DNA from: Mauremys mutica
Lineage: Eukaryota; Chordata; Testudines; Geoemydidae
Assembly (NCBI RefSeq): GCF_020497125.1
Contig: NC_059073.1
Coordinates: 17,815,225-17,879,224 of the forward strand
Length of the DNA stretch: 64,000 bases
Reading direction: 5' to 3'
The position numbers were made by a program, and so were the translations under genes. This document shows, piece by piece, positions 61,273 through 64,000 of this stretch; within the stretch, counting starts at the first letter, position 1, and each line of letters opens with the position of its first letter. Under the pieces are notes generated by a model that was given only the letters and a program-made list of their open reading frames with translations, did no database searches and had not been told where the DNA came from.

Positions 61273-64000
61273 TGAGCATTGAAGGCTGGGTCTCAGAAAG
61301 TGCAGGAGCTATAGTAAGAGCTAAGAAACTATCTGGTGGAGACTTGCTAGTGGAATGTAGAAGCAAAGAACATGCAGGGAAGCTCCTTAAGACAAAGGGG
61401 TTAGGTAAAATAAAAATAAGCTGTCAGCTCCCCAAATTCCTCACAGAAACAAGATGGGTAGAATACGTCAGTAGAAAAAATAAAGCAAGGAATAGGTGAA
61501 GATAAGGGGGTAACTGCTAAGAGTCTAATCAGCAGAAGAGGAGGTGATAGCAAGCCCTTGACAGGCGTGCTGGTCACATTTAAAGAAAGGATGCTACCAG
61601 AATGAATAACTTCAGGATATCAGATATTCTGGACTCAACCCTATATTCCTTCTCCTGTGAGATGCTATAGGTGGCAAAGGTTTGGTCACATAGCAAATAA
61701 TTGCAAAGGGGAAAATAGAGTGCAGTTAAGTGTTGAGGTGAATACTCATATGATAATTGTGAGGAAGGAACAGAGCAAAAATCTTGCAGCTTTGGTGGAA
61801 AACACAGCTCAACATATGGAGGCTGTATTGACGCAAAGTGAGCAAAAGAAATTCAAAAAAACCAAAACATCTAACAACATCTCATACTAATAACATCTCA
61901 TATGCAGAAGCTGCTAGTGGAGATCTAAAAGGGAAAAAAAATAAAGAGGAAAAAAGGAAACTTTATATAGGGAAAGGGAATAGCCAGCAACAAATTAATG
62001 GGAAGGAAGTAATGAGTGACACTGGGGTAAAATGAGATGACATACTACTTACAGAAAGAGAGAGACTGATTGCATTTATGATTGAAGTAATAAATTGTAC
62101 GTTGTAAACAGGAAAGAAAACAGAGAAAATGAGAATTGTAATTAAAGCTGCTGAAAAGTACCTATGGGCTATCAACTTATCCATTGAACGACTTCATGCT
62201 TTCCTAAGTGAAGGAAATATTGAAGGTTAAAAGAACGATGGTGACTACTTTAATCTGGAATAGGTCAACAGCCTAATAGTGCATAGGCAGTATTTAAAGA
62301 AAAATGTTATTGATATGACAACAAAGTCTGATATAATATGCACACAGGAGACTTGGCTAATCAACTATAAAATCCCAGGATATGGCATATATAGACATGA
62401 CAGAGAAATAGGAAAGGGTGGGGGTATCTGAACCTTCATTAAGGAGAACCTGAACTACCTTGAAGTACAGGTTAAAAAGCTAAATATTGAGTATAGTGCT
62501 GTTGAGATACCGATACAAAGCAAGTCTGAGTCTCTAAGTCTTTACATTGCCTAGAAAACTAGAGGATATGGACCTGAAAAAATTAACTGCAGATGTCACT
62601 TGCCAGTTCATTATCTGTGATGATCTGAATAGTCACAACTGATTGTGGGAAAGTCAGAAAAATGATAAAAATGGAAACTGTTTAGAGCAATTCTTTGAAG
62701 AGGATAATTTAGTAATATTAAATGATGGAGCACCTGCCAGGTTCAATACAGTTAATGGAATCTTCTCATGCCTGAATCTGGGAATTGCTTCTAGCACCAT
62801 AGCAAGTAATTGCAGCTGGGAAATTTACAGAGAAGAGGGAATGGATAGTGACTGCTTCCCCGACATTAATGACATTTCATGGAAAAGGAAATACTGAAGA
62901 TGAGGATAATAGCCCTACTTGGAATCTAAAAAAAGCAAATTGGAAACTCTTTAGAAACAAATGTGAGTCACATGTGACTGAACAATGTAAAAATGAAGAT
63001 ACTGAGGAACACTTTAGCAGTGTTACTAAGGAAACCATTAAGACAGCCAGCCTAGCTATTCCTGTCCTTAAAGATAGGAAAAGTGTTTCTTGATGGAACA
63101 AGCACCATCAAATGATAATTAGGGAAAAGAATAAGGCACAGAAGACAGCAAAACATTCCTTAAATAGTGATGACTTTGAAATACTGCACAAAGGGCTATA
63201 AAAAGGGCAAAAAGAGAAAGTTGGAGAACATACTTTCTCCAAGTTCACACAGAGAGCAACACAACAGAGGTATATAAACAAATTAGGAAAATGAATGGAC
63301 TAAAAAGTAAGATCCACATGCTACCAAGCCTTGTTGTTGCAGGGCATGGAGTAATAAGCTGCAACAAAGAAAAAGTGGAAATTCTGGCCACCATGTTCCA
63401 AAAAGTCAGCAATGAAGAGGATCAGAGGATAGAAATCAGTGAGAAGAAAGAACATCTGTTAGGGATAATTATAAGATGAGGAAGGGGTGGGAGGAGGATG
63501 TGGATATTATTTTAAATGAAAACTTTAGTATCAGAGAACTCCAAAAAGTGATAAGGCGCAAAAGCACTGCACCAAGCAAGGACAAAATGAGCTTGAAATT
63601 CTTAAACACCTACATGAAGGAAGTTTGAGGGTTGTACTGAAATGATATAATAACATATGCTGAAAAGGTGAAATACTTAAGGACTGGAAACATGCGATTA
63701 CTGTCCTAGTGAGGAAGCCGGATAAGTTGTGCTTAAGACCTGAGGCATACAGACTAATTGCCCTCCCACCATGTCAAAGTAAAACCATGGAAAGAATGGC
63801 AACAAAGAAATAAGTAGCATGCCTAGAAAGAAATAGGTTCATATTGGATGGAACACAATGTAGGTTCAGAAGAGATAGAAGTACTATTGACCACATTGTA
63901 AGGATAGAAAAAGAAACACAAAAAAGCACAAGAACCAAAGAATTCAGGATAACAACATTCCTGGACGTAGACAAAGCTTATGATGTGTTATGGAGAGAGG
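61273..64000 (+). pseudogene. Decayed jockey-group-like LINE, runs off the window
   Basis: The pieces appear in the order of a two-ORF non-LTR retrotransposon. ORF1 includes SGGDLLVECRSKEHAGKLL and a zinc knuckle CYRWQRFGHIANNC near 61663-61704, where the second Cys is Trp (codon 61672-61674). ORF2 begins with an apurinic-like endonuclease: ICTQETWL near 62338, then WESQKNDKNGNCLEQFFEED and LVILNDGAPARFNTVNG around 62643-62760. The RT N-terminal part lies at 63500-64000: ALPPCQSKTMERM, then FRRDRSTIDHIVRIEKE, and FLDVDKAYDVLWRE at the very end (motif A Asp present). Many stops and shifts interrupt it. The remaining RT lies outside. Confidence 0.75.

Noticed and set aside
1..64000. Host gene exons
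   Set aside because: No frame combined a recognisable cellular protein domain with splice signals. Every recognised coding segment belongs to a mobile element.

Overview
The window reads as intergenic or intronic DNA of a vertebrate, most likely a turtle. The evidence is the repeat content: CR1 LINE 3' ends carrying ATTCTATG-type tails, tRNA-derived SINEs that end in a CR1 tail, L2-like LINE 3' ends, Harbinger and hAT transposons with many short relatives, Penelope-like retroelements and retroviral LTRs. Another sauropsid is not excluded. I found no host protein-coding exon and no tRNA, rRNA or other conventional RNA gene.

Left part (1-14 kb). After about 4 kb of mostly featureless DNA comes a solo LTR (4269-4946), a CR1-tailed tRNA SINE (5048-5226) and the best-preserved unit in the window: a 4.8 kb Harbinger transposon (5424-10236). 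It encodes an intact DDE transposase on the plus strand and, convergently, a Myb/SANT-like DNA-binding protein that I predict to be spliced from two exons. Then follow a CR1 fragment split by a hAT-type MITE (10887-11589) and a 1.66 kb hAT element with long mirror-image arms (11888-13545).

Middle (16-31 kb). A second solo LTR (18517-19483), a palindromic hAT MITE (20520-20830) and a Penelope-like element (20841-23381) lie almost in a row. The Penelope element has a 598-codon open frame with RT and GIY-YIG domains, an inverted copy of its own 3' end, and an altered RT active site. A CR1 on the minus strand (24505-24620 plus 28786-29860) is interrupted by a 4.1 kb composite insertion. That insertion has inverted ends, decayed gag-like coding and nested MITEs.

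Right part (31-64 kb). The region is mostly non-coding and peppered with MITEs. One hAT MITE family has five copies with 8 bp target duplications: 25845, 33160, 38379, 48414 and 60251. There are also Harbinger-type MITEs, Penelope foldbacks (36083, 39076, 42806), a 36 bp minisatellite (44854-45086), a deleted endogenous retrovirus with a tRNA-Pro primer site (53095-55256), a CT/CA microsatellite, and two decayed LINEs of different lineages (59.1-60.8 kb and 61.27-64 kb). The second LINE runs off the window.

The most useful biology here is that one intact DNA transposon shares its ends with nearby non-autonomous copies, and that the Penelope insertions repeatedly show a 12 bp target duplication and head-to-head 3' ends with a hammerhead-like motif. 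Target duplications, nesting and splice phase were read by eye. Family names for short repeats rest on recognition, not on a search.
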